The notes beneath the pieces were generated by a model. The model worked only from the letters and a program-made list of their open reading frames with translations. It had not been told where the DNA came from and made no database searches. The position numbers were made by a program, and so were the translations under genes. DNA of 52,761 nt from an uncultured Duodenibacillus sp. Its GTDB lineage: Bacteria > Pseudomonadota > Gammaproteobacteria > Burkholderiales > Burkholderiaceae_F. Below are positions 8,095 to 16,897 of this stretch, piece by piece; position 1 is the first letter of the stretch; each line of letters begins with the position of its first letter. Where the stretch lies: NCBI GenBank assembly GCA_944390745.1, contig CALXQK010000017.1:1-52761 (forward strand), given 5' to 3'.

Positions 8095-10065
8095 TTATGC
8101 CTCCGCGGCGGCAGGCGCCGCCTTACGTTTGTTGCTGCGGACGCGATAGCGGCGATCGAGCATGGCGATGAAGCCGCCGATGGCCATCAGAATCGTGCCC
8201 CACCAGATCCAGGTGACGAAGGGCTTGCGGTAGGCGCGCACAATCCAGCCGCCCTCGCCCACCGGCTCGCCCAGGCTCACGTACACGTCGCCCGTGATCG
8301 AGTGCCGGATGGCCGCCTCGGTCATCGGCATCGAGCGCGAGCCGAAGTACACGCGCTTTTCCGGATGCAGGCGCGCAATCTCCTTGCCGTCGCGGACCAC
8401 CGTGAAGTCGCCTTGCGTGCTCGTGTAGTTGGGACCGCGCACCTCCTTGGTGCCGTTGAAGACGAACGTATAGCCGCTCACCGTCACATGCTCGCCCGGG
8501 AACATGCGCACGTCGCGCTCGGCCGGGTAGCCCATCACGAGCGCCACGCCGACGACGAAGACCGCCACGCCGAGGTGTGCAATGTGCATGCCCCAGAAGG
8601 CGCGCGGGTGCGACAGAAGCTTCGCGGCCGGGTTGCCCTTCATGTTGCGGCCGCGCTCGCGGATGTTTTCAATCGCGCAGATCGCCACCCAGGCCGCAAG
8701 CGTGATGCCCACAAAGACCCACGTGCTCCAGCGCCCCATGATGAAGGGAACGGCCGCGCCGATCGCAATGGAGATCACGCCCACGATCCAGAGCCGCCTG
8801 GCGAGCTTGCCCGGGTCGGCATCCTTCCAGCGGGCAAAGGGTCCGACGCCGAGCAAAAAGAGCATCGGCAGCATCAGCGGACCGAAGACCGAGTCAAAGT
8901 AAGGCGGCCCCACGGAGATCTTGCCCGCGTTGAGCGCGTCAAGAAAGAGCGGATAGAGCGTTCCGAGCAGCACCGCGCCCATGGCGACGACCAGAAGCAC
9001 GTTGTTGACCAGAAGCATCGACTCGCGGCTGATCATCGAGAAGTTGCCGCCCAGACCCACCGTGGGCGCCCTCCAGGCAAAGAGCAGGAACGACAGGCCG
9101 ATGACGATGATGAGGAAGGCCAGAATGAAGATGCCGCGCTCAGGATCGGTTGCAAAGGCGTGCACCGAGGTGAGAATGCCCGAGCGCACGAGGAACGTTC
9201 CCAGAAGCGAGAGCGAGAACGTGATGATGGCCAGCAGCACCGTCCAGATCTTGAAGCAGCCGCGCTTTTCGGTCACCGCAAGGCTGTGCAGCAGGGCCGT
9301 GCCGGTGAGCCAGGGCATGAACGAGGAGTTCTCCACCGGATCCCAGAACCACCAGCCGCCCCAGCCAAGCTCGTAGTACGACCAGTAGGAGCCGAGCGAA
9401 ATGCCCAGCGTGAGCAGAATCCAGGCAAACGTGGTCCAGGGGCGCATCCAGCGCGCCCAGGCCGCGTCAAGCCTGCCGCCGATGAGGGCCGCAATGGCAA
9501 AGGCAAAGGGAACCGTGAAGCCCACGTAGCCCATGTAGAGCAGCGGCGGGTGAATCACCATGCCCGGGTCCTGCAGCAGCGGGTTGAGGTCGGCGCCCTC
9601 CGGCGCGGCGGGAAACAGCCGCAGGAAGGGGTTCGAGGTGAAGATCATGAAGGCGAGGATCCCCGTGAGGATGAATCCCATCACGCCGAGCACGCGCGCG
9701 ACGGTCTCGTCGGGCAGCCGGCGGCTGAAGATCGCCACGAAGAAGCCCCACCAGGCAAGGGTCACGCCCCAGAAGAGAATCGAGCCCTCGTGGCTGCCCC
9801 AGGTCGCCGCGATCTTGTAGTACCAGGGCAGGAGCGAATTGGAGTTGTTGGCGACGTTGAGAACGGTGAAGTCGCTGATGTAAAACGAATAGGCCAGCGC
9901 GCCGAAGGCAACCGTCATGAAGAGCGTGTTGGCGTATGCGGCGGTTCTCGCAAGCGCCATCCATGACGGGATGCCCCGGGCCGAGCCCAGAAGCGGAAGT
10001 ACAAACTGTACGGCCGCCATCACCAGCCCGAGAATCAGGGCAAAGTGACCGATTTCTGCAATCAC
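8095..10065 (-). CDS. ccmF: Heme lyase subunit CcmF
   Basis: CcmF, an integral membrane protein of about 15 helices, takes heme from holo-CcmE and ligates it to apocytochrome c. The 656-residue length is normal. The tryptophan-rich heme-handling WWD segment is clear (ELGWGGWWFWDPVENSSFMPWLTG), with conserved His residues flanking it (HPPLLYMGY, TALLHSLAV, SVHAFATDPERG). The C-terminal periplasmic domain contains PAERDVRMFPGEHVTVSGY. The start is GTG at 10063-10065, chosen because AGGGAG lies nine bases upstream and no better ATG fits the conserved N-terminus IAEIGHFALIL. It is separated from ccmE by 110 nt that contain a small hairpin. Confidence 0.95.
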   Translation of the reverse strand: MIAEIGHFALILGLVMAAVQFVLPLLGSARGIPSWMALARTAAYANTLFMTVAFGALAYSFYISDFTVLNVANNSNSLLPWYYKIAATWGSHEGSILFWGVTLAWWGFFVAIFSRRLPDETVARVLGVMGFILTGILAFMIFTSNPFLRLFPAAPEGADLNPLLQDPGMVIHPPLLYMGYVGFTVPFAFAIAALIGGRLDAAWARWMRPWTTFAWILLTLGISLGSYWSYYELGWGGWWFWDPVENSSFMPWLTGTALLHSLAVTEKRGCFKIWTVLLAIITFSLSLLGTFLVRSGILTSVHAFATDPERGIFILAFLIIVIGLSFLLFAWRAPTVGLGGNFSMISRESMLLVNNVLLVVAMGAVLLGTLYPLFLDALNAGKISVGPPYFDSVFGPLMLPMLFLLGVGPFARWKDADPGKLARRLWIVGVISIAIGAAVPFIMGRWSTWVFVGITLAAWVAICAIENIRERGRNMKGNPAAKLLSHPRAFWGMHIAHLGVAVFVVGVALVMGYPAERDVRMFPGEHVTVSGYTFVFNGTKEVRGPNYTSTQGDFTVVRDGKEIARLHPEKRVYFGSRSMPMTEAAIRHSITGDVYVSLGEPVGEGGWIVRAYRKPFVTWIWWGTILMAIGGFIAMLDRRYRVRSNKRKAAPAAAEA

Positions 10066-10109
10066 GGGTTCTGTCTCCCTTGGGGTTGATTTTTAAAGGA
10101 AATGTTGTC

Positions 10110-10134
10110 GTCCGCCAGGGTCTGTGCGGCGGAC
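10110..10134. repeat. Hairpin between ccmE and ccmF
   Basis: GTCCGCC (10110-10116) and GGCGGAC (10128-10134) form a perfect 7-bp stem with an 11-nt loop inside the 110-nt ccmE-ccmF spacer, the longest gap in the operon. There is no U-tract, so it is more likely an mRNA processing or stability element than a terminator. Confidence 0.35.
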
Positions 10135-10175
10135 GTGTTGTTCTGTTTGATGAGTCTGCTCCCGGGACGCTGCCG

Positions 10176-10682
10176 TCAGCCGGCCTTGGGGCTGTTCTGC
10201 GCGCTCGCCTTGCCCTCGCCCTCGCGGCTGCCCTTTTCGTCGAGCGTCTTCATGGCGGCGTGCGCCTTGTCGACGGCGTCCTGGGCCTCGGGCGGCATGT
10301 AGTTTTCGTCGTGCTTGGCAAGTACCTCGCTGGCGACGAACACGCCCTTGTCGTTGAGCTTGCCCTGCGCGACCACGCCCTTGCCCTCCTTGAAGAGATC
10401 CGGGAGGATGCCCTTGAACTCGGTGGGGATGACCGCGGCCGTGTCGGTGATGCCGAAGGTGACGGTGACGCCGTCGTCGAGGCGCTTGACGCTGCCCACC
10501 TCAACCATGCCTCCCATGCGGAAGGTGCGCCCCTGCGGAGCCTCCTTGTTGGCGACCTGCATCGGGGAATAGAAAAAGACCAGGTTGTCGTTGAAGGCCG
10601 AAAGCATCAGATAGACGCCCGCGCCCACCACGGCAACGGCGCCGCCGATGAGAGCCAGTCGTTTTGCAGCCGAACTCGCCAT
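10176..10682 (-). CDS. ccmE: Periplasmic heme chaperone CcmE
   Basis: CcmE binds heme covalently and carries it from CcmABCD to CcmF. The 168-residue protein has an N-terminal membrane anchor ([19 protein letters not shown]) and an OB-fold beta barrel. It also has the signature [13 protein letters not shown], in which the His forms the covalent bond to a heme vinyl group and the Tyr is an axial ligand. The C-terminal tail (from about residue 140) is charged and flexible, as in the family. GAGGAG lies upstream of the ATG. Confidence 0.95.
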   Translation of the reverse strand: MASSAAKRLALIGGAVAVVGAGVYLMLSAFNDNLVFFYSPMQVANKEAPQGRTFRMGGMVEVGSVKRLDDGVTVTFGITDTAAVIPTEFKGILPDLFKEGKGVVAQGKLNDKGVFVASEVLAKHDENYMPPEAQDAVDKAHAAMKTLDEKGSREGEGKASAQNSPKAG

Positions 10683-10746
10683 TGTCGTTGTCTCCTCAAG
10701 AAAGTAAAGGTGCTTTGATAAATCGGGACGAAGCGCTGTGCGCGTC

Positions 10747-10935
10747 CTAGGGTTGCTCGCGCGCAGCGCGCACGGCGCGCGCCTCGCGGGTGAGCCGGTT
10801 CACGGCGCGGGCGCGCCGCGAGCGCAGGCTCAGAAGCTCGATCACGACGGCAAGGGCCGTCACCAGGTAGGCGCACCAGACGTAAAAGCCGTGGCCGTCC
10901 ATGTCAAAAAAGTGCGAAATTGATGTCCATTCCAT
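10747..10935 (-). CDS. ccmD: Heme exporter accessory protein CcmD
   Basis: CcmD is a small one-helix membrane protein that helps holo-CcmE leave the CcmABC complex. The 62-residue product has the family pattern: an N-terminal polar segment with [20 protein letters not shown] as the membrane helix, then a basic cytoplasmic tail rich in Arg. GGGGAGG precedes the ATG at 10935. It lies 22 nt after ccmC and 64 nt before ccmE in the operon. Confidence 0.88.
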   Translation of the reverse strand: MEWTSISHFFDMDGHGFYVWCAYLVTALAVVIELLSLRSRRARAVNRLTREARAVRAAREQP

Positions 10936-10957
10936 TTTGGTGTCCTCCCCTCAGTGC

Positions 10958-11689
10958 TTAGATATCGCCGCGAAGCGCAGCCTCCTGCGCCCAGTCCTCG
11001 CGCCGCTCGCGCTCAAGGATGATGGTGCGGGTGCGTGCAAAGGTCGCGCCAAGGCTGTAGATCCAGGCCGCGGCGACCATCACCAGCAGCGTGGTGAGCA
11101 TCAGCGGGTGAATCGAGCTGCCCGAGCTCGTGATCGAGGCGCCCTGGTGCAGGGTGTTCCACCAGCGCACCGAGAAGTAGATGATGGGAACGTTCACCAC
11201 GCCCACCAAGGCAATCACCGCGCAGGCCTTGTCGGCGCGCCGGTGGTCGGCGATCGAGCTTTGCAGCGCCAGAAAGCCGAGGTAAAGGAAAAGAAGAATG
11301 AGTTCGCTTGTCAGGCGCGCGTCCCAGACCCAGTACGTGCCCCAGGTCGGGCGCCCCCAGACCGAGCCGCAAAAGAGCGCCACAAAGCACATGAGCGCGC
11401 CGGTCGGGGCCATGGACGAGGCGAAGATCGAGCACATCTTGTTGTTGGTGGCCAGGGCAAAGGCCGAGAAGACGGCCATCATCACGTAGATGAGCATGCT
11501 CATCCAAGCCGCCGGCACGTGAATGAAGATGATGCGGTACGAGTTGCCCTGCGTGGCGTCGATCGGGCATACGAAGAAGGCCAGGTACAGCCCGACCAGA
11601 ACCAGGACGAGCGCGAGCCCCATCAGCCAGCGCACCGAGCGGCCAGCAAAGTAGTAAAAGCCCTGGGGATCAAAGAGGTTGCGGAACAT
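10958..11689 (-). CDS. ccmC: Heme handling membrane protein CcmC
   Basis: CcmC loads heme onto CcmE at the periplasmic face. The product has six predicted helices and the WWD-type motif WGTYWVWDARLTSELIL, flanked by the heme-ligand His residues (FIHVPAAW and WNTLHQGAS). I chose the ATG at 11687-11689, giving 243 residues that begin FRNLFDPQGFYYF. A start at 11761 would add 24 residues of low-complexity sequence and overlap ccmB. With the chosen start, ccmC begins 34 nt after the ccmB stop. Confidence 0.9.
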   Translation of the reverse strand: MFRNLFDPQGFYYFAGRSVRWLMGLALVLVLVGLYLAFFVCPIDATQGNSYRIIFIHVPAAWMSMLIYVMMAVFSAFALATNNKMCSIFASSMAPTGALMCFVALFCGSVWGRPTWGTYWVWDARLTSELILLFLYLGFLALQSSIADHRRADKACAVIALVGVVNVPIIYFSVRWWNTLHQGASITSSGSSIHPLMLTTLLVMVAAAWIYSLGATFARTRTIILERERREDWAQEAALRGDI

Positions 11690-11723
11690 CTCAGAGTCTC
11701 GGAAAAGATTGGTTGTCGTCGTG

Positions 11724-12392
11724 TTATTGAATCGAAATGCGCAGCGCCGCGGCAATGGCAAAGGGCGCAGCCGCCAGAGCCAGAAGGCTCAGTGCGGCCG
11801 TCACCATGAGATAGGCCGTGGGGCTGACGCTGATGGCAACCTGCACGGTGGCGCCCGAGCCGAAGATCAGCACGGGAATGTAAAGCGGCAGCACAAGCAG
11901 GCTCGTGAGAACCGAGCCTGCGCGAAGGCCCAGCGTGAGCGCCGCGCCGATGGCGCCCACTAGGCTCAGAACGGGCGTTCCGAGCAGCAGCGAGAGCATC
12001 AGCACCGCCGTCTGGTCAAGCGGCAGATCAAACATGACGCCGAAGACGGCCGTAAAGATCGTGATGGGAATGCCCGTCACCACCCAGTGGGCGAAGACCT
12101 TGGCCAGAACGATGACCGTCAGGGGTTCGGCCGAGATCAGCATCTGCTCGAGCGTGCCGTCGGCGTAGTCAAAGGCAAAGATGCGCGGCAGCGACAGCAG
12201 CGCCGCAAGCAGCGCCGCCACCCAGATCACGCCCGGGGCCATCGCGCGAAGCAGGTTCTGCTCGGCGCCCACGCCAAGCGGCACGAGCGTGATTACCACG
12301 GCAAAGAAAAAGAGGGTCTGGACGATGTCGGTCTTCTGGCGCAGCGCGAGCATCAGGTCGCGGCGCACGACGGCAAAAAAGAGATTAAGCAT
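11724..12392 (-). CDS. ccmB: Heme exporter permease CcmB
   Basis: CcmB is the six-helix membrane subunit of the CcmAB ABC transporter, which powers release of holo-CcmE. The sequence contains the conserved RRDLMLALRQ start and the FAFDYADGTLEQMLISAEPL cytoplasmic loop that contacts the ATPase. The ATG at 12390-12392 (222 residues) matches the normal family start LNLFFAVVRRDL and has GGTGAGG upstream. An earlier ATG at 12440 would add 16 residues that read as the ccmA end in another frame. The start overlaps the ccmA stop by 8 nt (ATGCTTAA). Confidence 0.9.
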   Translation of the reverse strand: MLNLFFAVVRRDLMLALRQKTDIVQTLFFFAVVITLVPLGVGAEQNLLRAMAPGVIWVAALLAALLSLPRIFAFDYADGTLEQMLISAEPLTVIVLAKVFAHWVVTGIPITIFTAVFGVMFDLPLDQTAVLMLSLLLGTPVLSLVGAIGAALTLGLRAGSVLTSLLVLPLYIPVLIFGSGATVQVAISVSPTAYLMVTAALSLLALAAAPFAIAAALRISIQ

Positions 12393-13089
12393 GGGAGCCC
12401 TCACCTTGAGCCGCAGGCTTTCTGACGCGACCGGGCGCAAAGGCCGAGACGTCGACGGTCATCATATGTTCGGGCTCGATCGGGATGTCGCACTCCTGGT
12501 GCGTGGTGTAGATGACGATGCCCCCGGCGCGGGCGTGGTCGGCAATCGTCTGCGCCAGGTTGCAGACGCTTGCCGCGTCAAGGGCGACAAAGGGCTCGTC
12601 GAGAATCCACACGGGCTTGGAGGTGCTGACAAAGAGGCGGGCCAGAGCCACGCGGCGGCGCTGTCCCTGGCTGAGCTCTCCGGTGAGGTGGTCGGTGAAG
12701 TCGGCCAGTCCCACGCGCGAGAGCGCGTCGACAAGCGCCGTCTCCGGGGCAATGATGTTTCCCATGCGCGCGGCGATGCGCACGTTCTCAACCGCGCTCA
12801 GATCGTCCTTGACGCCGTTCATGTGGCCGATGTAGACGAGGTCGCGCGCGTAGTCCTCGCGCAGCTTTGCAATGCTCGCGCCCTTGTAGAGCACCTCGCC
12901 CGCGTCAGGCTGCATGAGGCCGGTCAGAAGGCGCAGCAGCGACGTCTTGCCCGTGCCGTTGGCGCCCGCAAGGCGCACCAGGGTTCCGGGGGCGGCATCA
13001 AAGCCAAGCCCCGTGAAAAGGAGCCTCTCGCCGCGCTCAAGCTCAAGATTGCGGGCCGTCAGACGCGGCTCTGTGAAGGTGTCCGTCAT
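12385..13089 (-). CDS. ccmA: Heme exporter ATPase CcmA
   Basis: CcmA is the ATP-binding subunit of the CcmAB complex. The 234-residue protein shows the Walker A motif GANGTGKTSLLR, the signature LSQGQRRRVALARL, the Walker B plus catalytic Glu in VWILDEPF, and the switch His in TTHQEC. It is the first gene of the ccmABCDEFGHI operon. No strong Shine-Dalgarno sequence is visible before the ATG at 13089. The promoter must lie in the 13.09-13.6 kb gap, but I could not place it. Confidence 0.93.
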   Translation of the reverse strand: MTDTFTEPRLTARNLELERGERLLFTGLGFDAAPGTLVRLAGANGTGKTSLLRLLTGLMQPDAGEVLYKGASIAKLREDYARDLVYIGHMNGVKDDLSAVENVRIAARMGNIIAPETALVDALSRVGLADFTDHLTGELSQGQRRRVALARLFVSTSKPVWILDEPFVALDAASVCNLAQTIADHARAGGIVIYTTHQECDIPIEPEHMMTVDVSAFAPGRVRKPAAQGEGSHA

Positions 13090-13171
13090 AAAGCAGAAGC
13101 GGCTCGAGCCCCGCGGAGTGCGCCGGCGCCTGGGCGCCCACGCATGCCGGGCTTGATGTCTCGACGGCCCG

Positions 13172-13193
13172 CGCAGGCGCTGCAGCGCCTGCG
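13172..13193. repeat. Perfect 22-bp palindrome upstream of ccmA
   Basis: The sequence CGCAGGCGCTGCAGCGCCTGCG equals its own reverse complement. It lies 83 nt upstream of the ccmA start. It could be an operator or the cruciform-like remnant of a small repeat, and its role is unknown. Confidence 0.5.
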
Positions 13194-13464
13194 TCAGCCG
13201 GCATCAGGCCGGAAAAAAGAGTCTTTTTTGAGTCTTTTGAAAGAGGGGATCTGCGCCGTCGGCAAAAAGGCCTGCGAACCCATGCGCACAGGGCCCGAAA
13301 AGCCGGTGAAAACGCTGCGAAAGCGCAATGCAATCGACCTCGCCCCGAGTTTAGTTTCGGTGAATTAAGACAGGCTTACTTTTGATGCGCGTCGTCCACA
13401 AATTCTTGGGTCTGCGCCCAGACCCGCCCCAAAGGCTTGCCGTATTCTAGGCAAACCACCTTAT

Positions 13465-13492
13465 TTGATGCGCGCATCCCAGCAGATACAAT
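13465..13492 (+). promoter_or_regulatory. Candidate sigma-70 promoter of ilvD
   Basis: TTGATG (13465-13470) and TACAAT (13487-13492) are spaced by 16 nt, which places a start near 13499 and gives an ilvD leader of about 130 nt. The match is good but not tested. Confidence 0.4.
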
Positions 13493-13628
13493 GCCCGATA
13501 CGCCTTGCGCACGACCGTGCGGGCCTGCCTGCGCCCTCAACCCGGGGCTGCCGCCGGCAGGCGCGCGCAGCCGGCCGTGCGTTTTGTCTACGATACCTGA
13601 AGTAAAAAAATATCAACTGGAGAACCCT

Positions 13629-15287
13629 ATGCGCAGTGATCCGCTCACGAAAGGCATCAACGCCGCACCCCAGCGCAGCCTTCTGAAGGCTCTCGGACTT
13701 TGCGACGCAGAAATCGGCAAGCCCCTCATCGGCATTGTGAGCTCGAAGAACGACATCGTCCCGGGCCACATGAATCTTGACAAGATCACCGAGGCCGTCA
13801 AGCAGGGCGTGGCCCTTGCCGGCGGCGTGCCGATCGTGTTCCCGGCCATTGCCGTGTGCGACGGTCTGGCCATGGGCCACGTCGGCATGAAGTACTCCCT
13901 CGTGTCGCGCGAGCTCATCTGCGACAGCACCGAGGCGATGGCCACCGCCCACCCCTTTGACGGTCTGGTAATGGTCGCGGCCTGCGACAAGAACGTCCCG
14001 GGGCTGCTGATGGCCGCCGCGCGCCTGAACATTCCCTCGATCGTGATCAGCGGCGGCGCGATGCTCGCCGGCCACTTCGAGGGACACAAGGTCTCCTACT
14101 CCAACATCAGCGAGGCCGTGAGCCGCTTCCGCACCGGAAAGATCACTCAGATCCAGTTCGAGGACCTTGAGAACAAGGCCTGCCCGTCGTGCGGCTCGTG
14201 CTCGGGCATGTTCACCGCCAACTCGATGAACTGCCTCTCGGAGGTTCTCGGCATGGCCCTCCCGGGCAACGGCACCATCCCGGCCGTGTACTCGGCGCGC
14301 CTGCGCCTTGCCAAGGAAACCGGCATGAAGGTGATGGAGCTCGTTGAGAAGAACATCTGCCCGCGCGACATCATGACCGAGAAGGCGTTCATGAACGCCC
14401 TCACGATCGACATGGCGCTCGGCTGCTCGACCAACTCGATGCTGCACCTGCCGGCCATCGCGCATGAGTGCGGCATTGACCTTGATCTCTCGGTTGCCAA
14501 CGAGATCAGCAAGAAGACCCCGAACCTGTGCCACCTCGCCCCGGCGGGCAATCACTACATCGAGGAGCTTGAGGACGCCGGCGGCATCCGCGCCGTGATG
14601 GCTGAAATCAACAAGCTCGGGCTTCTCGACACGAGCCTCATGACGGTCACCGGAAAGACCGTGGGCGAAAACATCGCCGGCGCTCGCATTCTCGACCCCG
14701 AGATCATCCACAGCGTTGAAAACCCGATCTCGCCCGAGGGCGGAATTGCGGTTCTCAAGGGCAACCTCGCCCCCGACGGCTCGGTCGTCAAGCGCGCTGC
14801 CGTCGCCCCCGAGATGATGCAGCACAAGGGCAAGGCCCGCGTCTTTGACTGCGAGGAGGATGCCCTGACGGCCATCTACGGCGGCAAGATCAATCCGGGT
14901 GAAGTGGTGGTGATCCGCTACGAGGGCCCCAAGGGCGGCCCCGGCATGCGCGAAATGCTCAACCCAACCTCGGCCATCATGGGCTCGGGCCTGGGCAACT
15001 GCGTGGCGCTCATCACCGACGGACGCTTCTCGGGCGCCACCCGCGGCGCGGCCATCGGCCACGTCTCGCCCGAGGCTGCCGTGGGCGGCCCGATTGCGCT
15101 TGTCGAGGAAGGCGACATCATCAGCATCGACATCACCAACAACTCGATCAGCGTCGAGGTCTCCGATGAGGAGATGGCGCGCCGCCGCGCCCAGTGGAAG
15201 CCCCGCCAGCCGCGCGTGACGACGGGCTATCTGTCGCGCTACGCCAAGCAGGTGAGTTCGGGCATGAAGGGCGCCGTGCTGAGCTAG
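13629..15287 (+). CDS. ilvD: Dihydroxy-acid dehydratase
   Basis: IlvD dehydrates 2,3-dihydroxy-isovalerate and -methylvalerate in valine and isoleucine synthesis, and its valine precursor also feeds pantothenate synthesis (panB at 35950). The protein has 552 residues if it starts at ATG 13629, which CTGGAG at 13617-13622 supports. That start gives the family-typical beginning [18 protein letters not shown]. The iron-sulfur ligands are visible in [10 protein letters not shown] and [19 protein letters not shown], and [10 protein letters not shown] lies near the C-terminus. The 552-residue form differs from the about 616-residue E. coli type. It is a monocistronic unit closed by the terminator at 15318. 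Confidence 0.95.
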   Translation: MRSDPLTKGINAAPQRSLLKALGLCDAEIGKPLIGIVSSKNDIVPGHMNLDKITEAVKQGVALAGGVPIVFPAIAVCDGLAMGHVGMKYSLVSRELICDSTEAMATAHPFDGLVMVAACDKNVPGLLMAAARLNIPSIVISGGAMLAGHFEGHKVSYSNISEAVSRFRTGKITQIQFEDLENKACPSCGSCSGMFTANSMNCLSEVLGMALPGNGTIPAVYSARLRLAKETGMKVMELVEKNICPRDIMTEKAFMNALTIDMALGCSTNSMLHLPAIAHECGIDLDLSVANEISKKTPNLCHLAPAGNHYIEELEDAGGIRAVMAEINKLGLLDTSLMTVTGKTVGENIAGARILDPEIIHSVENPISPEGGIAVLKGNLAPDGSVVKRAAVAPEMMQHKGKARVFDCEEDALTAIYGGKINPGEVVVIRYEGPKGGPGMREMLNPTSAIMGSGLGNCVALITDGRFSGATRGAAIGHVSPEAAVGGPIALVEEGDIISIDITNNSISVEVSDEEMARRRAQWKPRQPRVTTGYLSRYAKQVSSGMKGAVLS

Positions 15288-15317
15288 CCCGGCTCAAACC
15301 TTCATCAGCAGTCAAAA

Positions 15318-15352
15318 CGCCCGTGCAGAGGCCGCAAACCCCTGCACGGGCG
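15318..15352. terminator. Hairpin between convergent ilvD and yggS
   Basis: CGCCCGTGCAGAGG pairs with CCCCTGCACGGGCG around a 7-nt loop. The flanks AAAA (left) and AATTGTTT (right) allow it to serve both converging genes. Confidence 0.75.
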
Positions 15353-15411
15353 AATTGTTTCTGCGCGCATCAGGCGCCTGCCGCGGGCCGGGGAAGCCCG
15401 CGCGCACGCGG

Positions 15412-16125
15412 CTAGGCGCGGCCGGGATAATGGCGCGGTCCGAAGATGGCGCTGCCCACGCGCACCATGGTGCTGCCGGCCTCAACGGCCGTGAGCATGT
15501 CGGCGCTCATGCCCATCGAGAGGACGTCGAGCCCGTAGCGCGGGGCCAGCCGGTCAAAGAGCGCGCGCATGGCGGCCAGCGGCTTCATCTGCTCATCGTG
15601 CGTCTGCGCCGGCGCAGGGATGGTCATGAGCCCGCGCAGCTTCAGGCGCGGAAGGCCCCTGACGGCCTCAAGCAGCTCCTCGAGCGCCCCGGGGGCGACG
15701 CCGCTCTTGGAGGCCTCGCCGTCGATGTTGACCTCAATCATGATGTTGAGATCCGGCATTGTCTCCGGACGCTGGCTGCTGAGCCGCTCGGCGATCTTGA
15801 GGCGGTCGACCGAGTCCACCCAGTCAAAGTGCTCGGCCACCATGCGCGTCTTGTTGGACTGCAGCGGCCCGATGAAGTGCCACACGAGAGGCAGCTCAGG
15901 GTGCGCGGCGCGAAGCGCCTCGATCTTGGCGCAGCCCTCCTGGGCGTAGTTTTCACCGAAGATGCGCTGTCCGGCCGCCGCTGCCGCCTCCACGGCCTCA
16001 GCCGGAAACGTCTTGCTCACGGCCATGAGCTCCACCCGGCGTCCAGCCCTGTCTGCCGCAGCATCAAGCGCCTGACGCACCGCAGCAAGTCTGCCCTGAA
16101 TGTCTGCGGCCTGAACCTCGGTCAT
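15412..16125 (-). CDS. YggS-family pyridoxal phosphate homeostasis protein
   Basis: The family (YggS/PROSC) binds PLP without known catalysis and buffers cellular PLP and amino acid pools. The 237-residue protein has the PLP lysine in LMAVSKTFPAEAV, the loop FGENYAQEG, the WHFIGPLQSNK strand, and the phosphate-binding end LSMGMSADMLTAVEAGSTMVRVGSAIFG. The ATG at 16123-16125 is chosen because AAGGAG lies upstream and the residues match the family from there. The frame extends 51 codons further but without similarity. Confidence 0.92.
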   Translation of the reverse strand: MTEVQAADIQGRLAAVRQALDAAADRAGRRVELMAVSKTFPAEAVEAAAAAGQRIFGENYAQEGCAKIEALRAAHPELPLVWHFIGPLQSNKTRMVAEHFDWVDSVDRLKIAERLSSQRPETMPDLNIMIEVNIDGEASKSGVAPGALEELLEAVRGLPRLKLRGLMTIPAPAQTHDEQMKPLAAMRALFDRLAPRYGLDVLSMGMSADMLTAVEAGSTMVRVGSAIFGPRHYPGRA

Positions 16126-16487
16126 GATCGTTCTCCTTGTTGAAAAGAAGCGGGGGACCCCATTGACGCAGCGCCCGGGCCCCCGGAAAAAGGCGGTGCA
16201 ACTATACCGCAAGCGCACCCGCGCGGCCCGCCCGCGGCCGGGCGCAGGCTCCAGGACCCTCGCGCACGCCGCGCGCACCCATTTCGAGGAAGTTCGAAAG
16301 CGCCTTCCTTTCGTATCCCCTGCAAGACAAAATTCCCCTCTCCGGCCGCTCGCGCCCCATCTGATTTTGTCGATGACGGAGCACTTTCACACGCACGCGG
16401 GTTCAGGAAGCCTTCATCGGCGGCACTCCCCACAGAGCCGGTTTATTGTCAAGTCTGTCATCAGATTGAAAAATTTATTTCCTTTGA

Positions 16488-16500
16488 AATCAATGAATTG
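16488..16500 (+). promoter_or_regulatory. IHF binding site
   Basis: AATCAATGAATTG matches the IHF consensus WATCAANNNNTTR at every defined position. It lies in an AT-rich stretch 18 nt upstream of the sigma-54 promoter, where DNA bending would bring an upstream-bound activator to the polymerase. Confidence 0.6.
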
Positions 16501-16517
16501 CAACGAAATATCTGGAT

Positions 16518-16534
16518 TGGCACGCGGCTTGCAA
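16518..16534 (+). promoter_or_regulatory. Sigma-54 (-24/-12) promoter of the hox/hyp operon
   Basis: TGGCACG-CGGC-TTGCAA matches the RpoN consensus TGGCACG-N4-TTGCA in full, with GG at 16519-16520 and GC at 16531-16532, exactly 12 nt apart. The expected start is near 16544. It gives a leader of about 350 nt before hoxO. An NtrC-type activator (HoxA-like in relatives) would be needed, and none is encoded here. Confidence 0.8.
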
Positions 16535-16570
16535 GTTATTCACGCGTTTTGTGGATAGCAGTGAAGAGCC

Positions 16571-16662
16571 CCTAAAAAATGACGAAAAATCAGAAACTTT
16601 TTTGCGTGCCTATTTTTTAGGCACACATTGGCATGGATCAGATCGGTCAATTTATTGATCCA
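16571..16662 (+). repeat. Nested inverted repeats in the hox leader
   Basis: CCTAAAAAAT (16571-16580) is the exact reverse complement of ATTTTTTAGG (16612-16621). GTGCCTA (16606-16612) pairs with TAGGCAC (16618-16624), using some of the same bases, so the two stems exclude each other. A third repeat, TGGATCA (16634-16640) with TGATCCA (16656-16662), follows. All lie downstream of the expected sigma-54 start. Confidence 0.5.
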
Positions 16663-16897
16663 TGAGGATTTACCCGTATTTCCGCACGGGACTTCCGAAG
16701 GTTCCGCCGCGCCCCCGTCCCTACCCTTTCCGGGCTACGACTCCCGATCTAGGGATGCGCTCACCACACCCTGCACCTTTGGATTATTTACGGGGGTGCG
16801 TCGCAGCGGCACAATCCAACTATTCATGCATCGGCCGCATCAGCCGCGCCCTCTCAGCGGGCCGGCCTGCGCGGCCTTGTCGTCAACGGACCGCACC

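Larger units (their letters stand above)
13090..13628. other. Divergent regulatory gap between ccmA and ilvD
   Basis: A 539-nt gap has genes leaving in both directions. It contains a perfect 22-bp palindrome (13172-13193), an A/T-rich patch with AAAAAAG and TTTTTTG around 13205-13232, and a candidate ilvD promoter (13465-13492). About 130 nt of GC-rich leader precedes ilvD. An open frame continues upstream of the ilvD start to 13437, but its residues do not resemble IlvD. I see no other gene. Confidence 0.6.
16126..16897. other. Long regulatory gap and leader upstream of the hydrogenase accessory operon
   Basis: This 772-nt gap lies between two divergent genes. From 16126 to about 16440 it is GC-rich and holds an inverted repeat CGAAAG-7-CTTTCG at 16295-16313 that could bind an activator. 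From 16441 to 16670 it becomes AT-rich, with an IHF site, a sigma-54 promoter and several inverted repeats. The last 230 nt are an open but non-conserved frame leading into hoxO. I see no other gene. Confidence 0.6.

Noticed and set aside
5896-9966. Very long plus-strand open frame opposite ccmI, ccmH, ccmG and ccmF
   Set aside because: It is the complementary shadow of four well-supported minus-strand genes in GC-rich DNA. Its translation is rich in Arg, His, Ala and Gly with no recognisable domain.
16628-16897. Ninety-residue N-terminal extension of HoxO
   Set aside because: It contains the leader inverted repeats, has random composition, and the family starts at the MGKTK Met.
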